From Acidiphilium sp. (GTDB taxonomy: Bacteria; Pseudomonadota; Alphaproteobacteria; Acetobacterales; Acetobacteraceae), in NCBI GenBank assembly GCA_027449105.1, contig DAIDMG010000001.1, forward strand, positions 1 through 64,000: DNA of 64,000 nt, read 5' to 3'. Both the position numbers and the translations under genes were made by a program. Positions 54,670 to 64,000 of this stretch are shown here, one piece after another; within the stretch, counting starts at the first letter, position 1; every line of letters begins with the position of its first letter. The notes under the pieces were generated by a model. The model was not told where the DNA came from, did no database searches, and worked only from the letters and a program-made list of their open reading frames with translations.

Positions 54670-55686
54670 ATGTCGGCAAGCTTCTTCTCAAGCGATTTCG
54701 GCTTCCTCGTGATTACGCTGTTGAAGGCATTAGCGCTGCTTGTGCCTCTTCTGATTGGAGTTGCCTATCTTACCTACGCCGAGCGCAAAGTTCTGGCAGC
54801 GATGCAGTTGCGGCGCGGCCCGAACGTGGTTGGACCTTTCGGGCTTTGGCAGCCGTTTGCTGACGCGATCAAGATGCTGTTCAAGGAGACGATCGTTCCG
54901 GACGGCTCTAACCGCCTATTATTCTTGGTCGCCCCGATGATCACTTTTGGTCTTGCTGTGATGGCCTGGGCCGTGATCCCGGTGAACGATCATTGGGCTA
55001 TTGCCAATATCAACGTCGGCATCCTGTATTTGTTCGCGATTTCTTCGCTTGGTGTCTACGGGGTTATTATCGCCGGCTGGGCGAGTAACTCGAAGTTTGC
55101 CTTTCTAGGCGCGATGCGCAGTGCCGCACAAATGGTCAGTTACGAGGTGTCCATCGGCGTGGTGATTTTGACCGTGCTGGTTTGCGTAGGCAGTCTCAAT
55201 TTAAATGATATTGTGATGGCGCAACGGCATATTTGGTTTGCAATTCCGTTGCTGCCTATGCTGGTCGTTTTTTTCATTTCCACGCTTGCAGAAACAAATC
55301 GTGCTCCATTTGATCTTCCGGAGGGCGAGAGCGAGATCGTTGCGGGATTCTTTGTCGAATACAGCGCAATGAGCTTTGCTCTCTTTTTCCTTGGCGAGTA
55401 TGCCAACATGATTTTGATGAGTGCGATGACAACGATCCTGTTTCTTGGTGGTTGGCTTGCGCCGGCACCTTTGGTGCTCTTTACCTGGATTCCGGGGCCG
55501 ATTTGGTTTGTAGCCAAGGTTGCGGCGTGCCTGTTCGTGTTCCTGTGGGTGCGGGCGACGCTGCCACGATTTCGCTACGATCAGCTGATGCAGCTTGGCT
55601 GGAAGGTCTTTCTTCCACTTTCCCTGGTTTGGCTGGTTCTAACGGCGGGAGCGCTGGAGTTGTTCGGCTGGTTACCTCATGCATGA
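54670..55686 (+). CDS. nuoH: NADH-quinone oxidoreductase subunit H
   Basis: [39 protein letters not shown]; start corrected from 54466. Confidence 0.97.
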   Translation: MSASFFSSDFGFLVITLLKALALLVPLLIGVAYLTYAERKVLAAMQLRRGPNVVGPFGLWQPFADAIKMLFKETIVPDGSNRLLFLVAPMITFGLAVMAWAVIPVNDHWAIANINVGILYLFAISSLGVYGVIIAGWASNSKFAFLGAMRSAAQMVSYEVSIGVVILTVLVCVGSLNLNDIVMAQRHIWFAIPLLPMLVVFFISTLAETNRAPFDLPEGESEIVAGFFVEYSAMSFALFFLGEYANMILMSAMTTILFLGGWLAPAPLVLFTWIPGPIWFVAKVAACLFVFLWVRATLPRFRYDQLMQLGWKVFLPLSLVWLVLTAGALELFGWLPHA

Positions 55687-55701
55687 CCGGGAGAAATACT
55701 G

Positions 55702-56190
55702 ATGGCGAGACTTGACCGGTTCGCGCGAGGACTGATCCTTGCGGAAATCCTCTCAGGAATGGGTCTGACGTTGCGGTACTTTTTCAAACCGAAGGCAACG
55801 CTCAACTATCCCTATGAAAAGAACCCTCTTAGTCCGCGCTTCAAGGGTGAGCATGCCCTGCGGCGTTATCCGAATGGCGAAGAGCGTTGCATTGCGTGCA
55901 AACTATGCGAGGCCATCTGCCCGGCCCAAGCGATTACCATCGAAGCTGAGCCGCGTGAGGACGGCTCACGGCGAACAACGCGCTACGACATTGATATGAG
56001 CAAGTGCATCTATTGCGGTTTGTGCGAGGAAGCCTGTCCGGTTGACGCGATTGTCGAGGGGCCGAATTTTGAATTTGCGACCGAGACCCGTGAGGAATTG
56101 ATGTACAACAAGCAGCGCTTGCTTGCGAACGGCGATCGCTGGGAGTCTGAACTCGCCAAGCGGCTTGAGCTTGACGCGCCATACCGCTGA
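55702..56190 (+). CDS. nuoI: NADH-quinone oxidoreductase subunit I
   Basis: Two 4Fe-4S motifs [14 protein letters not shown] and [14 protein letters not shown]. Confidence 0.98.
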   Translation: MARLDRFARGLILAEILSGMGLTLRYFFKPKATLNYPYEKNPLSPRFKGEHALRRYPNGEERCIACKLCEAICPAQAITIEAEPREDGSRRTTRYDIDMSKCIYCGLCEEACPVDAIVEGPNFEFATETREELMYNKQRLLANGDRWESELAKRLELDAPYR

Positions 56191-56197
56191 GGAGGCC

Positions 56198-56839
56198 ATG
56201 ATGATCCCAACGATCTTCTTCTACTTGTTCTCCGTAATCCTCCTCGCATCAGCATGCATGGTTATTACGGCGCGGAACCCGGTTCATTCCGTCCTGTTTC
56301 TGATCGTTTGTTTTCTTAATGCCGCAGCATTGTTTGTGATGGCCGGCGCAGAATTTCTGGCAATGGTTTTGGTTATCGTGTACGTTGGTGCCGTCGCCGT
56401 CCTGTTCCTCTTTGTGGTGATGATGCTCGATGTGGATTTCATCGCGCTACGCGAGGGCTTCCAACGTTACATGCCCCTCGGCCTAACGGTTGGCATGATT
56501 CTGATGGTAGAAGTTGGCCTGACGGTTGGTGGTTTTGAATACGCCGGCGTCGGCCACGGAGATCACGCGACGGTCATGCTTCCGGGAAGCACAGACGCAA
56601 GTGCTCTCGGCAATCTGATCTACACTCATTATGCCTACGTGTTTGAGTTGTCAGGCCTTCTGCTCCTTATTGCAATGATTGGCGCTATCGTGCTGACATT
56701 GGTGGAACGGACGCCACCACGGCGGCAAGACATATCGCGCCAACATGCAAGAAGCGTCGCCGGGACCCTGACGATGGTGAAGGCCGAACTTGGTGCTGGC
56801 GTGACCCTGCCTGAGCCGCGCGAGAGGGAAATCGTATGA
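56198..56839 (+). CDS. nuoJ: NADH-quinone oxidoreductase subunit J
   Basis: [59 protein letters not shown] before ATG 56198. Confidence 0.97.
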   Translation: MMIPTIFFYLFSVILLASACMVITARNPVHSVLFLIVCFLNAAALFVMAGAEFLAMVLVIVYVGAVAVLFLFVVMMLDVDFIALREGFQRYMPLGLTVGMILMVEVGLTVGGFEYAGVGHGDHATVMLPGSTDASALGNLIYTHYAYVFELSGLLLLIAMIGAIVLTLVERTPPRRQDISRQHARSVAGTLTMVKAELGAGVTLPEPREREIV

Positions 56840-57150
56840 TACTTCCTGCTGGACTCAACGCCTATCTGGTTGTGGCGGCGTTACTGCTGGTCATCGGAAT
56901 TTTTGGCATTTTCCTTAATCGCAAAAACGTCATTGTCATCATGATGTCGATTGAGCTGATTCTGCTTGCCGCCAACCTCAACTTTGTTGCCTTTTCCGGG
57001 GCTCTGCACGACATGGCGGGGCAGGTTTTTACCATGTTCGTGCTTGCCGTCGCCGCGGCAGAAGCCGCAGTCGGACTTGCGATTGTTGTTGTTTATTTCC
57101 GTAACCGCGGTTCGATCGAGGTCGAAGACGTTACGCTGATGAAGGGCTGA
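56836..57150 (+). CDS. nuoK: NADH-quinone oxidoreductase subunit K
   Basis: [33 protein letters not shown]. Confidence 0.98.
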   Translation: MILPAGLNAYLVVAALLLVIGIFGIFLNRKNVIVIMMSIELILLAANLNFVAFSGALHDMAGQVFTMFVLAVAAAEAAVGLAIVVVYFRNRGSIEVEDVTLMKG

Positions 57151-57152
57151 TC

Positions 57153-59081
57153 ATGATGCTCGCGATCGCCGTTTTTGCACCTTTGGCGGGAACCATCCTC
57201 GCCGCACTTCTTCGCCCGACCGCCGGGAACAGACCCGCAATCGGCGCCAGTCTTCTTGGAATGGCCGTTTCTGCCTTCGCCGCAGTGTCAAGCTTGATCC
57301 GCCACGTGCATGATGGGGTGCCGATGCATCCAATTGCGCTCGGTTCATGGATTTCCGTTGGGCAGTTTTCTGCGCGCTGGGCGCTGCGCGAAGATACGCT
57401 CTCGCTGGTGGTGACCGCGATGGTAAGCGTGGTCTCGGCAATTATCCATTTGTACAGCGTCGGTTATATGGCGCACGACCGCACCAAGACGCGGTTTTTC
57501 GTTTATATCTCGCTGTTCACGTTTGCCATGCTGATGCTTGTGACGGCGAATAACCTTCTGCAGTTGTTTTTCGGATGGGAGGGCGTTGGTCTCGTATCCT
57601 ATCTGCTCATCGGATACTGGTATGATCGAGACAGCGCGAACGCTGCCGCGATCAAGGCATTCGTCGTAAACCGCGTTGGTGATTTATTCTTTCTAATCGG
57701 TACTGTTCTAATCTACGTGCAGTTTGGCACGATGGATTTTGACGCGATCTTCCGTGCCGTGCCGTCGATGTTGCACACTCGATATCATCTCGCCGGCTTC
57801 AACCTGCCTGTTTTGGAGCTTATCTCGGTCCTGTTGTTCATCGGTGCGATGGGCAAATCTGCGCAAATATTCCTGCACACGTGGCTACCTGATGCCATGG
57901 AAGGGCCAACGCCGATTTCCGCGCTGATTCATGCGGCGACGATGGTTGCTGCCGGTGTGTACATGGTTGTACGCATGTCACCGCTGATAAGCCACGCGCC
58001 CGTGGCAATGGCCACAATAACAATAATTGGAGGATTCACGGCTTTTTTTGCGGGCACCATTGGCTGCGTACAGAACGATATCAAACGGATTATCGCCTAC
58101 TCCACCTGCTCTCAGCTTGGATACATGTTTCTTGGTGCCGGCGTCGGCGCGAATCAGGCGGCCATCTTTCACATGTTAATGCACGCCTTCTTCAAAGCGC
58201 TCCTGTTCCTGGCGGCTGGTTCTGTGATTCATGCGCTGGCCGACGAACAGGATGTTCGGCAGATGGGTGGACTTTGGCGGAAATTGCCGCTCACCTATGT
58301 GACAATGGCCGTCGGCGGACTGGCGTTGGCGGCCATACCGCCGTTTTCGGGATATTACTCCAAGGATGCGATTCTGGGAGCGGCATTTGCAAACGGTGGC
58401 GCCCCGGCCACCTTCGGTTGGGTTTGTGGGGTCCTGGGTGCCGGCCTGACCGCCTTCTATACTGCACGTTTGGTTTTGCTGACATTCCACGGCACCTATC
58501 GTGGTCCTCGCCAGACTTACGAGCACGCTCACGAAAGTGGTTGGACAATGGCGGTGCCGCTGGTTCTGCTCGCGATAGGGGCCTTCGCGGGGGGGTACGT
58601 GCTGCAAGGGACGCTGATTGGTCCCGGTAACAACGCTTTCTGGGGTGCGAGCATTGTCGATCCGGCAGGATTGCATGTGTTGCGAGAGGCGCGACTGAAC
58701 CCGGCTTGGGCCGATCACTTGCCGCTCGCGCTTGCGCTGGTAGGTTTCGGGATCGCCTATTTGTTCTATGTTGTCAGGCCGACGATGGCCTCGTCTCTAG
58801 CCACGGCCTTTCCCGGAACGTACCGGTTTCTCCTGAACAAGTGGTATTTCGATGAACTCTATGACTGGTTATTTGTCCGGTCGGCACGACGATTGGCCCG
58901 ACTCGTGTGGCATGGCGGTGACGAGACAGTAATCGACGGTGTGCCAACCGGGCTGGCACGGTGGACGGCCGAGCTTTCGGGAGGGCTTGGGCGACTGCAA
59001 AATGGCTCTCTCGCTGCATATAGTTTTGTCATGCTGATTGGACTCATGGCGCTGGTCAGCCTGTTCCTGGTGCTGCGCTAA
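57153..59081 (+). CDS. nuoL: NADH-quinone oxidoreductase subunit L
   Basis: FGWEGVGLVSYLLIGYWYDRDSANAAAIKAFVVNRVGD, GPTPISALIHAATMVAAGVYMVVR. Confidence 0.98.
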   Translation: MMLAIAVFAPLAGTILAALLRPTAGNRPAIGASLLGMAVSAFAAVSSLIRHVHDGVPMHPIALGSWISVGQFSARWALREDTLSLVVTAMVSVVSAIIHLYSVGYMAHDRTKTRFFVYISLFTFAMLMLVTANNLLQLFFGWEGVGLVSYLLIGYWYDRDSANAAAIKAFVVNRVGDLFFLIGTVLIYVQFGTMDFDAIFRAVPSMLHTRYHLAGFNLPVLELISVLLFIGAMGKSAQIFLHTWLPDAMEGPTPISALIHAATMVAAGVYMVVRMSPLISHAPVAMATITIIGGFTAFFAGTIGCVQNDIKRIIAYSTCSQLGYMFLGAGVGANQAAIFHMLMHAFFKALLFLAAGSVIHALADEQDVRQMGGLWRKLPLTYVTMAVGGLALAAIPPFSGYYSKDAILGAAFANGGAPATFGWVCGVLGAGLTAFYTARLVLLTFHGTYRGPRQTYEHAHESGWTMAVPLVLLAIGAFAGGYVLQGTLIGPGNNAFWGASIVDPAGLHVLREARLNPAWADHLPLALALVGFGIAYLFYVVRPTMASSLATAFPGTYRFLLNKWYFDELYDWLFVRSARRLARLVWHGGDETVIDGVPTGLARWTAELSGGLGRLQNGSLAAYSFVMLIGLMALVSLFLVLR

Positions 59082-60610
59082 TGAACAATGTTTTCGTCAA
59101 TATGCCGATTCTTTCGGTTTTAATCTGGTTGCCCATTCTGGGCGCAGTCATCATTCTAGCTGGGGACAGTGACCGCGACTCCGATGGATCCCGGAGTCGA
59201 TGGATAGCACTCGGGGTGAGCACCGTCGAATTGGTGCTTGCGATCGCCCTGCTTGCGGCCTTCAACCCGCACGCCAGCGGATTTCAGTTCGTCGAAATTA
59301 TGGATTGGCTCCCTGCTTACGGGGTCAGTTACCACCTGGGAATCGATGGGATAAGCCTGTTTTTCGTGATCTTAACCGCGTTGCTGACGCCGGTGGTGAT
59401 CTTGGCAAGCTGGCGGGAGCATCGTCGCATACGGACCTATATGGCCGCATTCCTGCTGATGGAAGCCTTGACCATCGGTATGTTTGAATCTCTCGACTTC
59501 CTGTTGTTTTATATCTTTTTCGAAGGCGTCCTGATCCCGATGTACCTCATTATCGGTATTTGGGGCGGAGAGAGGCGAGTTCATGCGGCGCTGAAGTTCT
59601 TCCTGTTCACCTTGGCCGGTTCCCTGCCGATGCTTCTTGCCCTCGTCTGGATGTGGCAGCACGCGGGCACGACGAATATGGTGACACTGGCGCACATGCC
59701 AATTCCGGCGTCAGTGCAGGATTGGCTCTTTATCGCGTTTCTTGCGTCCTTCGGTGTCAAGGCAGCGGTTTGGCCCATGCATATTTGGCTTCCGGAGGTT
59801 TATGGAGAAGCTCCTTTGCCTGGAACTGTCATGCTGGCGGCTGTACTGTCCAAGATGGGGGCCTATGGTTTCCTGCGGTTCAGTTTGCCGATGCTGCCCG
59901 AAGCATCGGCCTATTTTGCCCCGCTGATGTTTGTTCTGGGCGTCGTTGCCGTCATCTACATTTCGCTTGCTGCCCTTGCGCAGAGAGACATCAAGCGAAT
60001 GGTTGCGTATTCCTCCGCAGCGCACATGGGCCTCATCGTTGTTGGCATTTTTACACTTTCGATCGTTGGAATCGAGGGCGCATTGTTCCAGATGGTGTCC
60101 CATGGTCTGGTGATCGCGGCTCTGTTCCTGTGCATTGGCGTGCTGCTGTCACGCGGGCAGTCGCGAATGCTTGACCAGCTTGGCGGGTTAGCGGCGCGCA
60201 TGCCCGTTTTTGCGACGTTTCTTATGCTGTTTGTGCTTGCGAATGTTGGATTGCCGGGAACTTCGGGGTTTGTCGGTGAAGTTCTTGTCCTTGCGGGTGC
60301 AATCAAGGTTAATTTCTGGGTAGCGCTGCTGACTGGTACGGGCATGATTCTGAGTGTTGCATACATGCTTGTACTGACCCGACGGGTTCTCTTCGATAAC
60401 GCTCGGTATTCATCAAACGTAGCAACGAATGACCTTAACGGGAGGGAATGGCTTATGCTGGCGCCTATCGCTGTTCTCGTGCTTTTTCTGGGAATTTATC
60501 CTGATGCCCTGACCGTGCCGTTCAGTCATGCGGTGCAGACTCTGGTTCATGAGACGTTGGCGGCGGGAAGAGCAGTTCCGTCTGGCAGACTTGCGATGGT
60601 GACACGATGA
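59081..60610 (+). CDS. nuoM: NADH-quinone oxidoreductase subunit M
   Basis: FFEGVLIPMYLIIGIWGGERRVHAALKFFLFTLAGSLPML, HIWLPEVYGEAPLPGTVMLAAVLSKMGAYG. Confidence 0.98.
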   Translation: MNNVFVNMPILSVLIWLPILGAVIILAGDSDRDSDGSRSRWIALGVSTVELVLAIALLAAFNPHASGFQFVEIMDWLPAYGVSYHLGIDGISLFFVILTALLTPVVILASWREHRRIRTYMAAFLLMEALTIGMFESLDFLLFYIFFEGVLIPMYLIIGIWGGERRVHAALKFFLFTLAGSLPMLLALVWMWQHAGTTNMVTLAHMPIPASVQDWLFIAFLASFGVKAAVWPMHIWLPEVYGEAPLPGTVMLAAVLSKMGAYGFLRFSLPMLPEASAYFAPLMFVLGVVAVIYISLAALAQRDIKRMVAYSSAAHMGLIVVGIFTLSIVGIEGALFQMVSHGLVIAALFLCIGVLLSRGQSRMLDQLGGLAARMPVFATFLMLFVLANVGLPGTSGFVGEVLVLAGAIKVNFWVALLTGTGMILSVAYMLVLTRRVLFDNARYSSNVATNDLNGREWLMLAPIAVLVLFLGIYPDALTVPFSHAVQTLVHETLAAGRAVPSGRLAMVTR

Positions 60611-62052
60611 TAAACGAATCAGGCATGTTCTCGCTCGCACTGCCTATAGTGGCGATCGCCGCAAGCGCGCTTGTCATGCTCCTTGCTGGAATTCTGTCCA
60701 AACGCGATCACGCCTTTGCCATTACCGGAGCTGCAATTTTTGTCTTTGCCATCGTGGGCCGCCTCGTGTTTGTCGCGCCAACAGGCGTCGGATTTCACGG
60801 GATGCTGATTACCAATGCATTTACCAGATTCGCCGACATTCTGGTCCTTCTTGGGGCAATCGGTGCGCTCGTTCTATCCGCCTCTTTCAACCAAAGAGTC
60901 GGAATTGCGCGCTTTGAGTATCCTTTGCTTGTCATGTTTGCTGTGATCGGCATGCTTGTTTTGATCGGTGCTGACAATTTGCTCAGCCTGTATGTCGGTT
61001 TCGAAATTCAATCGCTGTCGCTTTATGTTCTGGCGGCGGTTGCGCGCGACAATCTCCGGTCGGCCGAAGCAGGGCTAAAATATTTTGTTCTCGGCGCGCT
61101 GTCCTCGGGGCTGTTACTGTATGGTATTTCGTTAGTGTACGGTTTTGCGGGCACACTCGATTTTGCGGGAATTGCGCGCGCGGCGTCGGGAGCCGCGGGG
61201 GCCAGGCTGGGTTCAATGGTTGGTCTTGTGTTTGTTTTGGTGGGACTCGCCTTCAAAGTCTCGGCGGCACCATTCCACATGTGGACGCCTGATGTCTATG
61301 AAGGTTCACCAACTTCGGTGACATCTTTTTTTGCGACGGCACCGAAAGTGGCAACAATGGCGCTGCTGGCTCGCGTGCTGTTTGTCCCATTTGGACCTAT
61401 GCTGCCTCACTGGCAACTGCTCGTGGAGATCATCGCGGCTTTATCAATGATAGTTGGCGCAATTGGTGCGGTCCGACAGACCAACATCAAGCGGCTCTTG
61501 GGGTATTCAGCCGTAGGCCATATGGGCTACGCTCTGATTGGCATTGCCGCGGGGACGGCGGCCGGGATACGCGGAACACTTATCTATATAGCGATTTACG
61601 TTGTGATGTCGCTTGGCACCTTTGGTTGTGTCACCGCGATGAGCCGTAAAGGAAAGCCTGTTGAGCGGATTGAGGATCTCGCCGGCATGGCTGCCGAGGA
61701 TCCACGCTATGCCCTGGCTCTAGCCATCTTCATGTGGTCGATGGCCGGGATTCCGCCACTCGCTGGGTTCTTTGGGAAACTTTATGTGTTTCTTGCTGCG
61801 ATCCATGCCGGGTTGGACGTTCTCGCCGTGATCGCGATTGCGACGAGTGTTATTGCGGCATTCTATTATCTGCGTGTCATTAAAGTGATGTATTTTGATC
61901 GCGGTGCTCCGGGCTTTGATCCGCGCAGTATAGGCATGAATGTGGTTATCTATGCGAGCGCGATTGGCTTGGTGTTATTCATCTTCGTGCCGGGATCCGT
62001 TACGGTCGCTTCGGCTCAGGCGGCCCACGTTCTGCTTGGTTCGGGATTTTGA
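60607..62052 (+). CDS. nuoN: NADH-quinone oxidoreductase subunit N
   Basis: YVGFEIQSLSLYVLAAVARDNLRSAEAGLKYFVLGALSSGLLLYG, PFHMWTPDVYEGSPTSVTSFFATAPKVA. Confidence 0.98.
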   Translation: MINESGMFSLALPIVAIAASALVMLLAGILSKRDHAFAITGAAIFVFAIVGRLVFVAPTGVGFHGMLITNAFTRFADILVLLGAIGALVLSASFNQRVGIARFEYPLLVMFAVIGMLVLIGADNLLSLYVGFEIQSLSLYVLAAVARDNLRSAEAGLKYFVLGALSSGLLLYGISLVYGFAGTLDFAGIARAASGAAGARLGSMVGLVFVLVGLAFKVSAAPFHMWTPDVYEGSPTSVTSFFATAPKVATMALLARVLFVPFGPMLPHWQLLVEIIAALSMIVGAIGAVRQTNIKRLLGYSAVGHMGYALIGIAAGTAAGIRGTLIYIAIYVVMSLGTFGCVTAMSRKGKPVERIEDLAGMAAEDPRYALALAIFMWSMAGIPPLAGFFGKLYVFLAAIHAGLDVLAVIAIATSVIAAFYYLRVIKVMYFDRGAPGFDPRSIGMNVVIYASAIGLVLFIFVPGSVTVASAQAAHVLLGSGF

Positions 62053-62816
62053 CGCGCGCAAGTTCTCCGTGGCGCGTTGAGCATTTTCCAACGATCGGTT
62101 CTACTTCGGACCTTTGTATCGAACGGGCTCGGACGACCGGCCACGACCGATTGGCAGTCACGGCCGACGTACAAACGGCCGGCCGGGGACGCGCCGGAAG
62201 GACTTGGACTTCGCTGCAAGGAAATCTTTTTTGTTCCATGCTTGTGCGGCCTTCGATTGCTGCAGCGTGTGGCCCGCTGTTTGCTTTGCTGGCCGGTCTG
62301 GCTTTTTGCGAAGCAATCGAAATGGTTTGCGAATCGGTGCCGGAACTCGCGCTCAAGTGGCCAAATGACGTGATGATTGGAGAGGCGAAACTTGGCGGAA
62401 TTTTACTTGATGCAGAGATTAGCGGTGACCGAATCGACTGGCTGGTGATTGGTTGCGGAGCCAATCTCGTGCATGCGCCGGAGATACCAGGCCGACAGTC
62501 AGTTGCGCTTGGGGATTTCATTACGCCGCCTTCACCCGGTGACCTGATGCCTGTACTTTTGTCGCGTGTCGATTATTGGCGGTCCAAGCTCGAATCCGGT
62601 CACGGGGCGATGCTGCGCGCTGCTTGGCTCCTGCGTGCACATCCAGCTGGAACAAAGCTTGGCGTAGACGCGGGACGGATTCACGGAGCATTTGTGGGTA
62701 TTGATGACAACGGCGCTTTGCGGCTTGCGGACAATTCGGGGCGTATCGCCACGATCCGAAGCGGTGATGTGGAGTTGCTGCGGGTAGTAGCGGAACGCGG
62801 GAGACAAGAGCGATGA
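62049..62816 (+). CDS. birA: Biotin-[acetyl-CoA-carboxylase] ligase (start uncertain, TTG)
   Basis: [55 protein letters not shown]. Confidence 0.94.
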   Translation: MTRASSPWRVEHFPTIGSTSDLCIERARTTGHDRLAVTADVQTAGRGRAGRTWTSLQGNLFCSMLVRPSIAAACGPLFALLAGLAFCEAIEMVCESVPELALKWPNDVMIGEAKLGGILLDAEISGDRIDWLVIGCGANLVHAPEIPGRQSVALGDFITPPSPGDLMPVLLSRVDYWRSKLESGHGAMLRAAWLLRAHPAGTKLGVDAGRIHGAFVGIDDNGALRLADNSGRIATIRSGDVELLRVVAERGRQER

Positions 62817-62823
62817 TCACGCG

Positions 62824-63624
62824 ATGTTGTTGGTGATCGATGCCGGTAATACAAATATCGTTTTCGCCGTCCATGACGGTACGCGATGGCGCGGTATTTG
62901 GCGGATTGCGACGGATTCGCAACGCACCTCAGATGAATATGGTGTGTGGCTCGGCGCGCTTCTCGCCCGGCAAGGTCTTCGAATCGAGGACTTGACGCGT
63001 GCGGTCATTGGCACTGTGGTGCCGGCGGCGCTCTACCATCTTCGGCGCCTTTGTCGGGATTGGTTCTCGATTGAACCACTGATTACCCAGTCCAACCTTG
63101 ATTGGGGTTTTACGATCAAGGTGGACAACCCCAGCGAGGTTGGAGCAGACCGGCTACTTAATGCGCTGGCCGCGCAGCAAAGCTACGGAGGTCCGCTTAT
63201 TGTTGTTGACTTTGGAACGGCGACCACATTTGACGTAGTGGACCAAACCGGCGCGTACATCGGCGGTGCGATTGCTCCGGGAATCAATCTTTCGGTCGAG
63301 GCGCTGCACCAAGCTGCTGCACGTCTGCCGCGCATCGGCATTGGGCGTCCTCAAGCCGTGATCGGGCGATCCACGATCCCGGCCATGCGCTCGGGAATCT
63401 ACTGGGGGTATGTCGGGCTAGTGGAGGGTATGATTGCCCGCATCGAAGCGGAGTTCGGTCAACGAATGAAGACCGTAGCAACCGGCGGATTGGCGCCACT
63501 GATCGCGGAAGGCACCCCTCGGATCGAGCGCACTGATCCGGACTTGACCCTGGAAGGCTTGCGATTGCTGTCAGAGCGTAATTCAGCGCCGCATTTCCGT
63601 AGCCGCGAGGCGGATGGGGATTGA
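62824..63624 (+). CDS. coaX: Type III pantothenate kinase
   Basis: [60 protein letters not shown]. Confidence 0.97.
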   Translation: MLLVIDAGNTNIVFAVHDGTRWRGIWRIATDSQRTSDEYGVWLGALLARQGLRIEDLTRAVIGTVVPAALYHLRRLCRDWFSIEPLITQSNLDWGFTIKVDNPSEVGADRLLNALAAQQSYGGPLIVVDFGTATTFDVVDQTGAYIGGAIAPGINLSVEALHQAAARLPRIGIGRPQAVIGRSTIPAMRSGIYWGYVGLVEGMIARIEAEFGQRMKTVATGGLAPLIAEGTPRIERTDPDLTLEGLRLLSERNSAPHFRSREADGD

Positions 63625-63656
63625 TACGCGGACATTTCATAGAGAGCAGAACATCA

Positions 63657-64000
63657 ATGAACGATTTTGGTTCCGGTCTCTTTTTTGTGCCTTTGGGGGG
63701 CACGGGCGAGATCGGCATGAACCTCAACGCCTATGCGTTGGACGGCACCTTTCTTGCGGTAGACTGCGGGATGGGTTTCGCCCACCCGGATACGCCGGAA
63801 GCGGACTTACTTGTAGCGGATGCCAGTTTTTTCGCTGAGCGCCGGGAGCGGTTGGCGGGTCTGGTGATCACGCACGCCCACGAAGATCATATCGGAGGTA
63901 TTGTCTGGCATTGGCGGGCCCTCCAATGCCCGATCTTTGCGACCGCATTCGCTGCGACCTTGATCCGGTTTCGCTTGGCGGAGGCGGGGTTGCTGAACAA
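63657..64000 (+). CDS. rnj: Ribonuclease J-like beta-CASP metallo-hydrolase, truncated by window end
   Basis: FVPLGGTGEIGMNLNAYALDGTFLAVDCGMGF, VITHAHEDHIGGI. Confidence 0.93.
   Translation, partial: MNDFGSGLFFVPLGGTGEIGMNLNAYALDGTFLAVDCGMGFAHPDTPEADLLVADASFFAERRERLAGLVITHAHEDHIGGIVWHWRALQCPIFATAFAATLIRFRLAEAGLLN

Overview
The window reads as an alphaproteobacterial chromosome segment. Gene content and order suggest Acetobacteraceae/Rhodospirillales, but that assignment is inference. Most of it is conserved housekeeping DNA: glnD-mutS, a DegP-like protease, gluQ, hslUV, hemW, rpsB-tsf, mscL, gloB, purNM, a CDP-alcohol phosphatidyltransferase, perM-like, hdaA-like, ppk1, usg, groESL with promoter and CIRCE, tRNA-Leu, tig-clpP-clpX-lon-hupB, tRNA-Val, tRNA-Asp, the complete nuoA-N operon, birA, coaX and the 5' end of rnj. 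There are two accessory stretches. At about 1-6.9 kb lie a TnpB-family gene, two MFS transporters, a SHOCT-domain small membrane protein and a ClC transporter. At about 34.2-40.4 kb lie a three-domain acyl ligase-ACP-acyltransferase, a small acidic protein, a second groEL, an hsp20 and a decayed tnpB fragment. The best candidate for something undescribed is in the second stretch: groEL2, a small protein and the ligase-ACP-acyltransferase all run in one direction, divergent from hsp20, and the divergent promoter region holds a FNR/FixK-type palindrome (TTGATCTGGGTCAA). A near-identical copy (13/14 on the reverse complement) lies upstream of the SHOCT gene. I also found an unlisted 49-codon ORF between nuoF and nuoG that overlaps the nuoG start codon, and a 19-codon ORF with a good Shine-Dalgarno overlapping the psiE-like gene start. 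No CRISPR array, rRNA or prophage was seen. No searches were run; family names come from motif recognition.
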